Below are positions 1 through 9,571 of a stretch of 26,156 nt of DNA, in pieces. Under the pieces are notes generated by a model. The model searched no databases. It was given only the letters and a program-made list of their open reading frames with translations, and was not told the origin of the DNA. The number at the start of each line of letters is the position of its first letter. Within the stretch, counting starts at the first letter, position 1. Position numbers and translations under genes: made by a program. Location: positions 1-26,156 of the forward strand of contig JADRCO010000811.1 of the NCBI GenBank assembly GCA_021464525.1, written 5' to 3'. Source of the stretch: Rhizophagus sp. LPA8_4_AMF (Eukaryota > Glomeromycota > Glomeromycetes > Glomerales > Glomeraceae).

Positions 1-22
1 CTTGCATAATTCTGGCCAAATC
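1..22. repeat. Partial end of a GGCCAGAATTAT short inverted-repeat element
   Basis: The first bases (TTGCATAATTCTGGCC) match, in reverse orientation, the left arm of the short inverted-repeat element at 24806-24884, which reads GGCCAGAATTATGCAA. The rest of the element would lie outside the window. The match is short, so this is a weak call. Confidence 0.4.
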
Positions 23-34
23 ACAGAATTTCAC

Positions 35-78
35 AGAATTCACTTTTATCACACGCAGAATTCATCCTTAATCACCGC
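35..78. repeat. Two-copy 22-bp tandem repeat
   Basis: Two adjacent 22-base units both begin AGAATTCA and end ATCAC(A/C)CGC or close to it. A partial unit precedes them (CACAGAATTTCAC) and another AGAAAATCATC follows. No gene or promoter is seen next to it. Confidence 0.5.
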
Positions 79-594
79 AGAAAATCATCGTCCCTGGTAC
101 ACAGGTATAATTCGTAGTCTAAACGTTACGGTTGCACAATGAAAACAATTATTAAATTGTAGATTTTATGGAAATTTATTTTTTGTTTCAAATTTTAAAC
201 AACGAATATTTTATTTGCTTTGTTTCTTATTAACATTACACTGAAGTAAAACAACGATTGAAACAAGTATTAGATCATAATATATAGACATTAATAATAT
301 AGTTGCTGAAGTAGTATATCTTCTCGGAATAATTAATTTTTTACATAGTGGTGCAAAATTCTGTAACCAATATAAGGCAGTGACATAAATATAATTTTAA
401 TTTTGACCAATAATAATTTTGTGTTATGTTTTATTTAAAATACTGCATTACCTAAGGAATTACCTAATACCCTAAAAATAATACGATTATTTCCTTTTTA
501 GTCCAGCCAGCTGATCAAAAGCAATTACTGTAACACGATTAATTATAGATTTCTATTAAAAATAGTTCGCATTTTTTAGGGGTTAGTAAATGTT

Positions 595-1400
595 CACTTT
601 CTTAAAATAGTATAAGAATTGATTTTTATGATCAATTTTTTTATTTTTCTCAAAAAAAAAAAAGAATTTCATTCGAATTATTAAAACAAAAAAAGATTTT
701 TATATTTATCTACGATTAATACTGTTTGATAATAAATATTAAGTATCATAAACGAAAATAAAAAATGATAATATATGCCATCAAATAAAAATTATGTCAA
801 AAAGAAAGAAAAATTCATAGTAAAGATTCGAAAAAAAAACTCTTATTAAAGTCATCAAATAGTTATATTAACTCAGATTTTAAAGAAGCGGATGATGAAT
901 TAGATAATAGTAATAATGAAGAGTTTGAAATGGTGATGAGGAAAATGATAAATCTATAAGCGAAGAACGTATCACTCTGTTATCTACAAATCAAGTCGAT
1001 GATGAATCAGGCACTTTGGAATTCGATATGTTAAGTCGAACACATTTGTTTCTAAGGATAGTAATCTTAAACTGGAACAACATAATGTTAGCATAGAAAC
1101 TGACACGTGAAAAAAATAATTATCATATTAAAGGCAATATAAATTCGGATCGGAAATTTACTATTTCAAATATTAACATCAAAATGAAATACAAATCCGG
1201 CTCGTAATATAAGGAAGTCGTTTTATGTATGAAATATATGAAGTGATGGTAGGAATAATAAGAATTGTCGCCATCTTTTCAAAACAATGAGAAACAATGT
1301 GAAATTAAATAAGAAGAGGTGATTGAAAACGTTCTCAGAACTTATCAAGGCAAGAAAATTAAAGAACATTGTAATTAAATATGAAGAGATGATGAAGAAC
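595..1400 (+). pseudogene. Decayed leader of a kinase-type gene, copy 1
   Basis: This stretch keeps weak coding character: an acidic, Asp/Glu/Asn-rich segment readable near 868-935 (SDFKEADDELDNSNNEEF) and a more basic segment near 1280-1370. It is interrupted by many stops. Related DNA occurs at 8262-8560 and 25030-25545, sharing a start like CTTTCTTAAAATAGT (copy 2), the TTTAAAGAA...GATAATAGTAATAA stretch and ATATGTTAAGTC (copy 3). It lies directly upstream of the kinase relic at 1436, so I read it as the acidic leader of that gene. This is inference; no intact frame remains. Confidence 0.4.
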
Positions 1401-1435
1401 AAGAAGAAATTAACACTTTAATTCCTAAAACAATA

Positions 1436-2235
1436 TTGAATGGCGTTTGCTTAATATGTTTACATTCTATTAGTTGCTAAACATTGGTGCAATTCTTGTC
1501 AACCGAAATTCTTAAACAAATTTTAAGAATTGGGCGAGCGGTACTCGGAGTTGATGATTTAGTCCGAAATAGATAATTAGATGCAATGGATAGTTTATAA
1601 TGGTGAATTTGGGTAGATATTTAAAGGTATATGAATTGAGGGACGACTTCAATATAATCGACACAAAAAGTCTGGGAAACATTCCACATCTATCAAAAAG
1701 ACTATCAATTTTTAGACGAGGTAATATTCATGAATTTAGTTTATTTAGTAATAAAATGGTATTAACGAAAGTATAATGGCTTTAATAAATAGGTTTGAAA
1801 GCATAAATTTTACTTAATCGCGAAAATCACATGCTACGATGTTTTGGAATCGCGAGATCTCCAAAGACAAGGCTCACAAAATGCCGAAAGTTACTAAACA
1901 AAGGCTCAAACTAAACTTATATATGAAACCCTTGTTAGTTTAGTGGGGGGGGAGAAGATGATGTTGCCAAATGATGGTTGCTTGTTCAATTATACCATAA
2001 GACAGAGCATGCGCAAGTTTATCATAGAGAAGTTAGAGGAGTCATGCGCGTGCTATCTAATAATGTTTATTTCACTTGGTATAATCATTAGACATATTAG
2101 AATTATCAAGTGTCATCGAAGCTAGTGTGGATGATTGTTATAAATTATTTTACGAAAAATTCAAGAATGATCACAGTTAAAGATTGGCGTCCAAAAATTC
2201 CGAGGATATTTCAACAACTAAAGTACTAAACGTTC
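1436..2235 (+). pseudogene. Decayed protein kinase (Rhizophagus-type, WCxxC leader)
   Basis: Pieces in order match the large tyrosine-kinase-like family of arbuscular mycorrhizal fungi. Near 1440-1515 the frame gives GVCLICL then AKHWCNSCQPKFLNKF, the zinc-binding leader just before the kinase fold. Near 1585-1625 a decayed glycine loop reads YNGEFG, stop, IFKG. Near 1828-1875 it reads LRCFGIARSPKT, the conserved strand around 'ILRCYGI.QDP'. Near 2180-2230 there is WRPKIPRIFQQL followed by a FWNET stretch like the C-lobe RPxIPxxxPQ...CW motif. The pieces lie in different frames with many stops, and the catalytic HRD and DFG region cannot be found. It is a dead gene. The open stretch at 1943-2125 inside it is not a separate gene. 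Confidence 0.75.
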
Positions 2236-3170
2236 TGGAATGAAACCGATTAATCAGACGGTAATGATTCGAACAAAACAACACAACTTGTATGGCGTAT
2301 ATCATTGCATCAGGACAGCACCATGTCGTCCGATTTTTCAAAAATAGCCGAGGATCTTTGGGTATTGTGTTTAAAATGCCATAAACACATCGCTGGACTT
2401 ACAAATTGCCAAAAATATTTGAATAAAGAACATGTTTATAATGTGAAAAAAAAATATCATTCGAACCCTAAATGATATTTATTGCTAAAACGAAAGATTG
2501 CGTAGGATCAAAATTCTGTACATATCTTGAAAATCAAGAAATTAAAATTCATAAGAAAGGTAAAAATAAGGATCTTTATTTATATTCTTATACTTAAATA
2601 ATTGTCATTAATTCATTTCTTTTTTGATTTATAACAGTATAAAGAAGATAATGGTTTATTGTGAACTTTTGAAGTAGCTCTGTCAACATTTAATTTTAAA
2701 AAATTCAAATGATAATGATGATAACGCGAATCTTGCTACAGGTGGTCTTATAGATTAATTTCAAGTGTTCTGTTATCCACATCCAAATTTGTTTTGTAAA
2801 TGATGGATAGTGTTCACGTTGTCAAATTTCCCTCCATGTAATCACGTTCAAATAATTCGTTTGTAGAGTTTATCTTAATTTCGTTAATCAAAATAAAACC
2901 TTTATTACAAGTTATGTCTTTGAACAATTCATTTTCTAAGCGATACTTATTTTTGGTAATTTCAATAAAATTTGAATTATTAATAATTGCCTAAGCTTCT
3001 TTAAACTCTTGCACCAACTAATGTAAAAATTGAAGATTACTGGTTTTTGCAAATACCGTAACTTTGGAATTATAGAACTATTATTTCCCAATATAATTGG
3101 TTTTCCTGATAATAAGTTATACGACTTTATCTTAAATGTGAATCATTTTTTATTATAGGATATTGTGCCG
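2236..3170. other. Intergenic, no gene recognised
   Basis: A frame at about 2350-2470 reads DLWVLCLKCHKHIAG and on to a stop. It could be a further scrap of the kinase gene, but I cannot place it. Otherwise this is AT-rich DNA with poly-A and poly-T runs and no convincing coding or structural signal. Confidence 0.5.
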
Positions 3171-3177
3171 CTTCTTT

Positions 3178-3525
3178 GGGTTAATTAACAATTCGTTACA
3201 GAATTATCCGGAAAAATATATAATCAGATTTCTTATAGTCAAATTTTGAAACAACGGATACATTTTTTTTTTTTGAATAGTTTTAACCATGGTTACACCA
3301 ATTTTCTAATAATAATATTCATTACAAATTTATGGAGTTAATTCGCAGCAATGTAACATTCCTTAAACATAATTTTGTTAATTAACCAAACTTTTATGTA
3401 ACACAGGATTCCTTTTTTACACTAGCGTAATTTGTCAATTTATATATAATTATTCGCTTTTTTTATCACAGAGACATAATTATTTTCTTACACATAACTA
3501 ATCAAAAAACCAGTATATATACCGG
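3178..3525 (+). promoter_or_regulatory. Promoter region of BED-Sel1 gene 1
   Basis: Seen directly: GTTAATTAAC at 3180-3189 and again at 3377-3386; a GTAACATT box at 3353-3360; a block CACTAGCGTAATTTG near 3419-3434 that recurs almost unchanged before gene 4; a TATA box TATATATAAT at 3441-3450; and TTTCTTACACA at 3484-3494, 42 bases before the ATG. All have counterparts in the same order before the paralogues. The TATA-to-ATG distance is 85. Function is inferred from conservation; the binding factor is unknown. Confidence 0.7.
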
Positions 3526-5595
3526 ATGACAAAAAGAGAGAGAAAGAAAGGTCCTATTTGGGACCATTTCACTATTGTAGGTAAAAATAGCAATTCGCAT
3601 CCTACTGTACAATGTAAATACTGTTCCAAAGAGTATCAACGAGCGGTTCCTTGGCGGTTGCAAGACCATTTGGATTTATGTCCAAGAGCACCGAATATTC
3701 CAAAATCACAACCAATATTGAGGAGCAATATGAGTGAAGATCATAATGCTAATATATTATCTTCACACCATTTATATAATCAGCCATCTCTAAGTAGTAA
3801 TAATATAAATATGCAAATAGATTATAGTGACCAATCAGAATCACTAAAAAAAATACACTATCTAGGACATTGTTATCAGTACGGAATAGGTATTGAAAGA
3901 AATGAAATCAGAGCATTTCAATTATATAAAGAAGCAGCTGAAAATGGGCATATTATTTCTCAATACAAACTTGGAAGGTGCTATCAACATGGAATAGGAA
4001 TTGAAAAAGACGAAATTAAAGCATTTGAATTTTATAAAGAAGTAGCTCAAAATAGTCACAATAGTCACATTACATCGATATATGAGCTTGGAGAATGTTA
4101 CCGATATGGAATAGGGACTGAAATACATGAAATTAAAGCGTTTCAATTTTACGAACAAGCAGCAGAAAAAGGTCATATTACTTCAATATATAAGCTTGGG
4201 GAATGTTATCAACATGGAATAGGAACTGAAATAAACGGAATTAAAGCGTTTCAACTTTACAAAGAAGCAGCCCAAAAAGGTCATATTACTTCAATATATA
4301 AGCTTGGAGAATGCTATCAAGATGGAATAGGAATTGAAATAAATGTAGTTAAAGCGGTTGAATTTTACAAAGAAGCGGCTCAAAAAGGTCATACTACTTC
4401 ACTATATAAGTTTGGAGAATTTCGTCAATATGGAATAGGAACTGAAATAAATAAAATTGAAGCCTTTAAATTTTACAATGCAGCAGCTAAATTAGGAGAT
4501 CCCGATTCATTGCATAAACTTGGAGAATGTCATCGTTATGGAATAGGAACTGAAATGAATAAAGCTAAAGCATTTGAATTTTACAAAGAAGCAGCTAAAT
4601 TAGGTAGTATTACTTCATTATACAAACTTGGAGAATGTTATCATTATGGAATAGGAACTGAAGTAAATAAACTTAAAGCATTTGAATCATATAAAGAAGC
4701 AGCTGAGAAAGATGATATTGATTCAATTCACAACCTTGGATATTGTCATCAACATGGAATAGGAACTGAAAAAAATGAAATTAAAGCGTTTGAATCATAT
4801 AGAAGAGCAGCTGAAAGGCATCATATTGATTCACTATGTCAACTTGCAATTTGTTATCAATACGGAATAGGGACTGAAAAAGATGATACTAAAGCATTTG
4901 AACTATATAAAGAAGCAGTTGAGAAAGGTGATATTGATTCAATACACAATCTTGGATATTGCTATCAACACGGAATAGGAACTGAAAAAAATGAAGCTAA
5001 AGCATTTGAATCATATAAAAAAGCGGCTCAAAATGAACATATTGATTCATTATATCAACTTGGGATATGTTATCTATATGGAATAGGGACTGAAATAGAT
5101 GAAATTAAAGCATTTGAATCATATAAAGAAGCAGCTGAGAAAGGTGATATTGATTCAATACACAATCTTGGGTATTGTTATCAACATGGAATAGGGACTG
5201 AAAAAGATGAAATTAAAGCATTTGAATCATATGAAGAAGCAACTCAAAATGAACATATTGATTCACTATATCAACTTGGAATTTGTTATCAATATGGAAT
5301 AGGAACTAAAAAAAATGAAACTAAAGCATTTGAACTATATAAAGAAGCAGCTGAGAAAGGTGATATTGACTCAATACACAATCTTGGATATTGTTATCAA
5401 CATGGAATAGGGACTGAAAAAGATGAAACTAAAGCATTTGAATCATATAAAAAAGCGGCTCAACATCATCATATTGATTCAATATATCAACTTAGAATTT
5501 GTTATCAATATGGAATAGGAACTGAAATAGATATATTCAAAGCAAATGAATTACATAAAAAACACTGTCGTCTTGTTATAGCATGCTACGCATGA
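3526..5595 (+). CDS. BED zinc finger plus 16 Sel1-like repeats, gene 1
   Basis: A 689-residue, intron-less protein. Residues 1-53 form a BED-type zinc finger: a basic start (KRERKKG), the aromatic GPIWDHF, then C30, C33, H48 and C52. BED fingers bind DNA and are typical of hAT transposases. Residues 54-105 are a polar linker with an MSEDHNAN motif. From about residue 106 to the end are 16 Sel1-like repeats of 36 residues (pattern [26 protein letters not shown]), a helical-pair solenoid used elsewhere as an adaptor in protein complexes. Repeats 9-16 form four copies of a 72-residue double unit. The last repeat carries a divergent cap (IDIFKANELHKK). The start aligns exactly with the paralogues. 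A nuclear DNA-binding scaffold is my inference; no enzyme motif is present. Confidence 0.9.
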   Translation: MTKRERKKGPIWDHFTIVGKNSNSHPTVQCKYCSKEYQRAVPWRLQDHLDLCPRAPNIPKSQPILRSNMSEDHNANILSSHHLYNQPSLSSNNINMQIDYSDQSESLKKIHYLGHCYQYGIGIERNEIRAFQLYKEAAENGHIISQYKLGRCYQHGIGIEKDEIKAFEFYKEVAQNSHNSHITSIYELGECYRYGIGTEIHEIKAFQFYEQAAEKGHITSIYKLGECYQHGIGTEINGIKAFQLYKEAAQKGHITSIYKLGECYQDGIGIEINVVKAVEFYKEAAQKGHTTSLYKFGEFRQYGIGTEINKIEAFKFYNAAAKLGDPDSLHKLGECHRYGIGTEMNKAKAFEFYKEAAKLGSITSLYKLGECYHYGIGTEVNKLKAFESYKEAAEKDDIDSIHNLGYCHQHGIGTEKNEIKAFESYRRAAERHHIDSLCQLAICYQYGIGTEKDDTKAFELYKEAVEKGDIDSIHNLGYCYQHGIGTEKNEAKAFESYKKAAQNEHIDSLYQLGICYLYGIGTEIDEIKAFESYKEAAEKGDIDSIHNLGYCYQHGIGTEKDEIKAFESYEEATQNEHIDSLYQLGICYQYGIGTKKNETKAFELYKEAAEKGDIDSIHNLGYCYQHGIGTEKDETKAFESYKKAAQHHHIDSIYQLRICYQYGIGTEIDIFKANELHKKHCRLVIACYA
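3841..5580 (+). repeat. 108-bp coding tandem repeat, with 216-bp higher-order units
   Basis: This is the DNA form of the Sel1 array. Sixteen 108-base units each contain a GGAATAGGRACTGAAA-like core. From about 4705 onward they alternate between a unit reading DIDSIHNLGYCYQHG and a unit reading HIDSLYQLGICYQYG, giving four near-identical 216-base double units. One unit carries a small in-frame insertion (NSHNSH, near 4050-4070). Near-identical DNA in the last half suggests recent amplification by unequal exchange or slippage. Confidence 0.85.
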
Positions 5596-5762
5596 CGATC
5601 ACATTAAAATTTGAAAGCAGATTATTTAATTTATACAAAATTTATTTTGGTTATAAAAGGCGTATGAGTACATTATGACATAGTTTTTTAGGATACATTT
5701 CGGTTTTTTTTTTGTTATAAATTGTTATGTATTATAAAAAAGTTTTTTTTTTTTTTAGATAA

Positions 5763-6384
5763 TACTGTACAGATGATATTCAAGCAGGACTTGAACTCGT
5801 ACTCGAGTCAGAACTTTTTTGATCCGAGTTATATATAATTTATATATTTGATTTATTTTTTAATTTATTTTAATATAAAGTAAAAAATTTTCTTTTACGA
5901 TTATAATATTAATAATTAAAAAAAAAACGAGTTTCGATTTTTAAAAAATTAATAAAATCAGATCGGCCGGGTTAATTTAATATTTAATAGTTATTGGATT
6001 ATGATTTTATCAAAAATTATAAATTTTTTTTTAAAAAAAGGATCGGTAGGACCCAGAAATATATATTCTTATGCCCTAATTGGTGCATTTATAAATTCCA
6101 TAACATTGCATTTTAACTTCTCATTAATATCTTCAACTTTCATTCCATAATGAAGAAAACTTGCTTTGCATTAAATGGTCATCACGTGAACTGAATCAGC
6201 TGATCATGAATTCTTATTTAAATAAGAAAAATTCATATTAGATATAAAATATTTTATTCACTTGCGATAAACTCAAGTCAAAATTCGAGTTTGAGGGTTC
6301 GAGTATCAACTCGAGCGTCAAACTCGAATTCTGACTCGAATTCTAACTCGAGTACTTTTTGAGTCTTGACGTTGACATACAGTA
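5763..6384. mobile_element. Foldback DNA element (TACTGTA ends)
   Basis: The ends are imperfect inverted repeats of about 45-50 bases: the left begins TACTGTAC and runs into ACTCGTACTCGAGTCAGAA; the right, read in reverse, begins TACTGTA and runs into AGTACTCGAGTTAGAA. The right arm holds extra short repeats of ACTCGAATTC. The interior is AT-rich. On the minus strand around 6050-6155 a short readable piece (GMKVEDINEKLKCN) may be captured coding sequence, family unknown. No transposase is present. I could not fix a target duplication, so the superfamily is open. Confidence 0.6.
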
Positions 6385-7081
6385 CATCATTCTAAGTTCA
6401 ATATTCGAGAATTTTTACTGACATTATTTATAGATATATAAATTTCACACTACATTTCTTTTTTGAATTATTATTTATACTGTAGTTAGTTTTCAAAAAA
6501 ATTTATAACTAAAAATTATTAAATATAGTATAGTGTATTTATTTTAAGTTAACTACATGCATTTTTATAACCTAAATTACCTAATGATTTTTTCAATTTT
6601 TTAACATAACATTCAGATTGCTGAAAATTTTTTTGATATTACTTTTGATATTGTTCTTAAATCTTAATAATATTATATTTGAACTCAAGTAATATAATTT
6701 TATAGTAAATATTTTGGCTTATTAGAACTTTAAAAGTATATAAGTACGTAATCACACTTTTAGACGGATTTGCTTTGAACGCAATTTAACTAAAAAAGAA
6801 TTCTCATTTTTTATTGTTCTACACTATATTAGAGGCTAGAATTTAATTAAGTTTATAATTCTGGTCAAAATTTCAAAATTATTTATATACCTTTCAGCTT
6901 GGTAAATTTTTTTTACGGCTAGAAATGGCTAGGATTAATTATTTTTTTATTTGGGTGAACTTCAAATTATTATAATTTTTATAAAGTGATTATGCGAAAG
7001 CAATTATATCTTACAGAATTAAATTTAGTTAGATTATTAAAGCTCTATACAATATAATTTTTATGTAAATGTATTCATTTT
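6385..7081. other. Intergenic, no gene recognised
   Basis: AT-rich DNA with poly-A and poly-T runs. A short TTATAATTCTGGTCAAAATT near 6853 faintly recalls the GGCCAGAATTAT element ends. Nothing else is supportable. Confidence 0.5.
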
Positions 7082-7278
7082 TTAATCTACGTTTATTATT
7101 TATTTATTTTATGTTAAAGGAGGAGGAGTACAACAGAAACAATAGCTAATTCTAACGAAAGATCGTTCCAAAAAGGACACCTTCACCCATCCACAAAACC
7201 ATGAACGAGTCCTCACTTAAATTATCCCGGACCTGTCGACCACCCCGACCGATGGCCGACAGTGTTAATCTACGTTTA
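7082..7278 (-). mobile_element. Severely 5'-truncated LINE 3' end with perfect 14-bp target duplication
   Basis: TTAATCTACGTTTA occurs at 7082-7095 and again at 7265-7278. Between them lie 169 bases. Read on the minus strand they end in GTACTCCTCC, then AACATAAAATAAATAAATAA. That is the 3' tail of the LINE at 9955-11620, and the body also matches the third copy at 20829-21065 (the forward strand reads GACACCTTCA, then GACCACCC and ACCGA, in both). Only 3' UTR sequence is present. Identical flanking duplications mark a target-primed reverse transcription event. Confidence 0.85.
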
Positions 7279-8260
7279 AAAATACCGTTATTTTAATTCT
7301 GGTACATCACGTGATATAAACGTTGCCGACCGATTAATATACTCGATGAAAGAAAGTAAAAATTATTTTATTTTGTATGAAAATTTAACTTACAACTACG
7401 AAATTTATTTGCTTTATTACATATTGTCTTGGACTTTATTCAGAGATAAAAGAACATTATATTTACTTATTTATATACCGATCATGCAACTACCACAACT
7501 GTTGATACAAGAGTATATTATTTTGTCCGTAAAGATTTCATTCAAAAGATAATTTAATAAATTTTAATTACCATTAAGTTTTAACATTAAAAAACTTTAT
7601 TAATATAAACTTAATTAAAAGATAAATGTCTAATTTGCTTGATTTTTAGGGCCAGGTTCAAAGAATACTTATCTGTTATTGTTCATGCGAAAAAAGTGGT
7701 TGATCTATTGGTGTATTTTCAATTTTTTTATGCACTATACTAATGATATTTAAATCTATATACCATTTGTTGGGAAGCGTTATCAAAGATTGGATTTACC
7801 GGAAATTTCGAGAGAATGGAATAATTGTGATAAATAAAATTAAATGGTAAAATAAAAAGTATGGTCCTTATACTTATATATTTACATCTCTCAAAAAGGT
7901 CGAACAGAGAGATTGATTTAGAATTAGATTAAATTAATTAAACACGCAAATTTCAAAAATAATATCAACTTGTTTTTGAAATATTTCACTAATCGTATAA
8001 ATTGTACGATAGTTCGTACTAAATCTCAAATTTGTGAAAAACGAATTGCAGTTGGAAATTTTTGAAATTTTTTTAAACGTTATTACGAAGATACAAAATA
8101 CAGTATAATAATATAATGTATGTAGAAATTAATTTTACAACGCCGGATAAAATAAAAAGTTTTTAACATTATATACAAAATATTAAATACCTAACAAAAG
8201 TCTAAAATCATTCTTTTTTTACATGTTTAGTTAATTAGAATTTTATTAAATTGGAGTATA
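7279..8260. other. Intergenic, no gene recognised
   Basis: An open stretch of 68 codons begins in the right-hand target duplication region (7346-7552). It is Tyr/Ile/Leu-rich in AT-rich DNA, has no recognisable motif and is likely chance. No repeat or RNA structure was found. Confidence 0.5.
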
Positions 8261-8261
8261 T

Positions 8262-8560
8262 GTATGGAATGTCTACTTTCTTAAAATAGTGTATGAATGA
8301 AAGTTTGGATAAAAAAAAATTATTTTATATAATCACGATAAAAAATTTTTAATTTTTTTTTGCTCAAGAAAATAAAATCGTCTGAATCATTTAAAAAAAA
8401 TAATCTATATGAGGCAAAATTTTCATATTCATTTACCATTAGAAATATTTATATTAGCACTGTTTTAAAGAAAAGAACGATATTGAAGAGTTTGGATCAG
8501 GTTTGATTGAATTAGACGATGGATCAAATGAAGCGAAGCGAGAAATATAAAATTCGATCT
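8262..8560 (+). pseudogene. Decayed leader of a kinase-type gene, copy 2
   Basis: The start, CTACTTTCTTAAAATAGT, matches the stretch at about 595. TTTGCTCAAGAAAATAAA matches the third copy near 25115. Coding character survives only as short acidic pieces such as IEEFGS and LIELDDGSNE near 8480-8530. No kinase domain follows. Confidence 0.35.
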
Positions 8561-8656
8561 GATGTAAGCGTTAACCTAAGAAAAAATTTTCTTATTATAC
8601 CTGTCACATGATTTCGCGATTATGTAAATTTAATATCTGATATGTAAACATATGTA

Positions 8657-8808
8657 CAGTCAGCCGTCCATATAATCACCAAGTTGGTTAGTGGGGAATA
8701 TATAGAGGTGTGATTGTGTTTATTGAATCTTGTAAATTATGACCTAATATTTTAAGAATATTGGCCAGTATTAGAAGTTAAATTTGGCCAGTTAACAATT
8801 TGTGACTG
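8657..8808. mobile_element. Possible decayed TA-flanked short inverted-repeat element
   Basis: The ends read TACAGTCA (8655-8662) and TGACTGTA (8803-8810), with TA on both sides as in Tc1/mariner/pogo insertions. The left arm CCGTCCATATAATCACC partly folds back on ATATATAGAGGTGTGATTG further in. The right part contains TTGGCCAGTATTAGAAG, like the element nested at 20512. The terminal match is only 6 bases, so this is uncertain. Its right flank (AAGAGGTTAAATTATTAAT) resembles the flank of the next element (AAGAGGTATATTAATTAA). Confidence 0.35.
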
Positions 8809-8889
8809 TAAAGAGGTTAAATTATTAATGAAAATGATATGTACGTTACAGATCATTTGGTGATAGTGATTATAATCAATTTGTGATTA

Positions 8890-9063
8890 CAGTCGGACCT
8901 TTATGTACCGATGCTGTTGTTTTGAGGAAAAAATATCGGTATATCGAATTATCGGTACATATTACTATACATTATTATAGAGGATGTGAAAATGGGACAT
9001 GAAAAATTTATCGGTACATGCAATTATCGGTACATATAATATCGGTACATAGAGGTCCGACTG
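8890..9063. mobile_element. Tc1/mariner/pogo-type MITE, 174 bp
   Basis: The left end CAGTCGGACCTTTATGTACC and the right end, in reverse complement, agree at 22 of 23 positions. TA dinucleotides flank both ends (8888-8889 and 9064-9065), as expected for Tc1/mariner-superfamily target duplication. The interior repeats TATCGGTACAT about five times, like subterminal transposase-binding repeats. There is no coding sequence, so it would need a transposase supplied in trans. Confidence 0.85.
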
Positions 9064-9223
9064 TATAAAGAGGTATATTAATTAAGATAAAATAAAATTG
9101 AATTCTTACATAGAAAGAAGTGTGACTATGAAATTTTTTAATTTTGCCAATATTTAATAAATGGATTTGCCATTGCCAAATTTTCTCATTTATATACTTT
9201 TACCTAACCTATAAACCAAATAT

Positions 9224-9267
9224 CCTGATCCTAACCCTAACGCCGCGCACTGACCCTAACCCTAACG
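9224..9267. repeat. Interstitial telomere-like CCCTAA repeats
   Basis: Two clusters, TCCTAACCCTAACG and ACCCTAACCCTAACG, are separated by CCGCGCACTG. CCCTAA/TTAGGG is the usual fungal telomere unit. The clusters are short and internal; this is not a chromosome end. The GC-rich spacer stands out in the AT-rich surroundings. Confidence 0.7.
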
Positions 9268-9369
9268 TGATAATAACACATGCACTAATTCTAACTTTAA
9301 TACAATAATAATATTATACACCCACATATACAGTAAATATCCTTCTCTAAGATAAGCATTTTCTTTATC

Positions 9370-9536
9370 ATACTTTTATATATTCTTTTCAAGACAATTT
9401 CGTGAATCGTGATACTACGAGTTACAAATAGAGCATTGTTTCTTGTTTTCTTGCATCCAGAGCTTCTTCTTGAGCGTTTTCATTTCAAGTTCATTGTCAG
9501 TATCACTGGGTTCATTATCATTTTCGTCATATACAT
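9370..9536 (-). pseudogene. Relic exon with acidic stretch and CCHC zinc knuckle
   Basis: On the minus strand a TTTCCAG acceptor-like site at about 9537-9543 is followed by DVYDENDNEPSDTDNELEM, then a basic KTLKKKLWMQENKK. Next comes C-S-I-C, four positions, H, four positions, C, which is the CX2CX4HX4C spacing of a zinc knuckle. One of the four positions between C and H is now a stop. Zinc knuckles of this form occur in Gag/ORF1 proteins of retroelements and at the C-terminus of MULE/FAR1-type transposases. I cannot tell which. It is a single broken exon with no partner exon seen. Confidence 0.45.
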
Positions 9537-9571
9537 CTGGAAATTATCTTAAATGCAAGAATTCGTAGTCC

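Noticed and set aside
1943..2125. 60-codon open frame
   Set aside because: It lies inside the decayed kinase gene, in a stretch with no motif of its own.
3922..4176. Open frame on the minus strand inside gene 1
   Set aside because: It is the antisense of repetitive Sel1 coding DNA; the 108-base period keeps a frame open by composition.
6270..6370. GGTTCGAGTATCAACTCGAG as a tRNA T-loop
   Set aside because: No acceptor stem, D-loop or anticodon arm can be placed around it; it is part of the CTCGAG-rich arm of the foldback element.
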